Below, piece by piece: positions 63,909 through 64,000 of a stretch of DNA of 64,000 nucleotides (its first letter is position 1; the number at the start of each line of letters is the position of its first letter). Origin of the DNA: Anticarsia gemmatalis (taxonomy: Eukaryota; Arthropoda; Insecta; Lepidoptera; Erebidae). The stretch is from positions 8,129,501 through 8,193,500 of the forward strand of contig NC_134747.1 in assembly GCF_050436995.1 (NCBI RefSeq), written 5' to 3'. The position numbers and the translations under genes were made by a program. Under the pieces are notes generated by a model. It was not told the DNA's origin and ran no database searches. It saw only the letters and a list, made by a program, of their open reading frames with translations.

Positions 63909-64000
63909 GTACGTAAGTCGTTTGGCGAAGAAGGCAAACACTCTTGTTGGAATCTAAGATTCTAATTAGGTACATGTTATTCGAATTGGAAGCTAATTTT
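63909..64000 (+). other. CadN: CadN coding intron 4, start
   Basis: 92 bases of intron after the GTACGT donor, cut by the window edge. Confidence 0.8.

Overview
The window is animal nuclear DNA, AT-rich, with spliced genes and canonical GT-AG introns. It is almost certainly from a moth or butterfly. The protein-coding exons read as insect orthologues. The introns carry lepidopteran-type repeats, including a short Helitron with a (GTTT)n tract that starts TC and ends CTAG between A and T.

The first 8.3 kb is gene-dense. At the left edge is the 3' part of a Mut7/Nibbler-type exonuclease gene (+ strand, ends 1057). It converges on a complete 10-exon gene for the alpha subunit of Rab geranylgeranyltransferase (- strand, 2286-5933, 530 aa after splicing). 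That gene is divergent from a two-exon BTB/POZ zinc-finger gene (+ strand, 7098-8292, 320 aa). An intergenic stretch of about 1.8 kb with a LINE tail leads to a GC-rich block at about 10.08-10.92 kb, which I read as the promoter and 5' leader of the next gene.

From 11.8 kb to the right edge the window is the 5' part of Neural-cadherin (CadN). The coding exons seen are 11808-13098 (signal peptide and first cadherin repeats), 60744-61045, 61890-62026 and 63692-63908. All four join in frame and the gene continues past 64000. Intron 1 of the coding region is 47.6 kb. I find no convincing gene inside it. It holds three close copies of a roughly 1.1-1.2 kb element (30988-32154, 47118-48282, 51505-52622), a 2.25 kb terminal-inverted-repeat element with a dead LINE inside it (13439-15687), a Helitron (45304-45555), another LINE tail (about 44648-44765), several GC-rich islands and some strong palindromes.

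The most unusual structure is the three-copy family. Each copy has a foldback of two roughly 195 bp arms at its left end, then a roughly 690 bp tail ending in an 8-bp GC hairpin followed by AGATA. At least two positions differ between copies, yet the change is matched in both arms of the same copy, so the arms are kept complementary. The function of this family is unknown to me.
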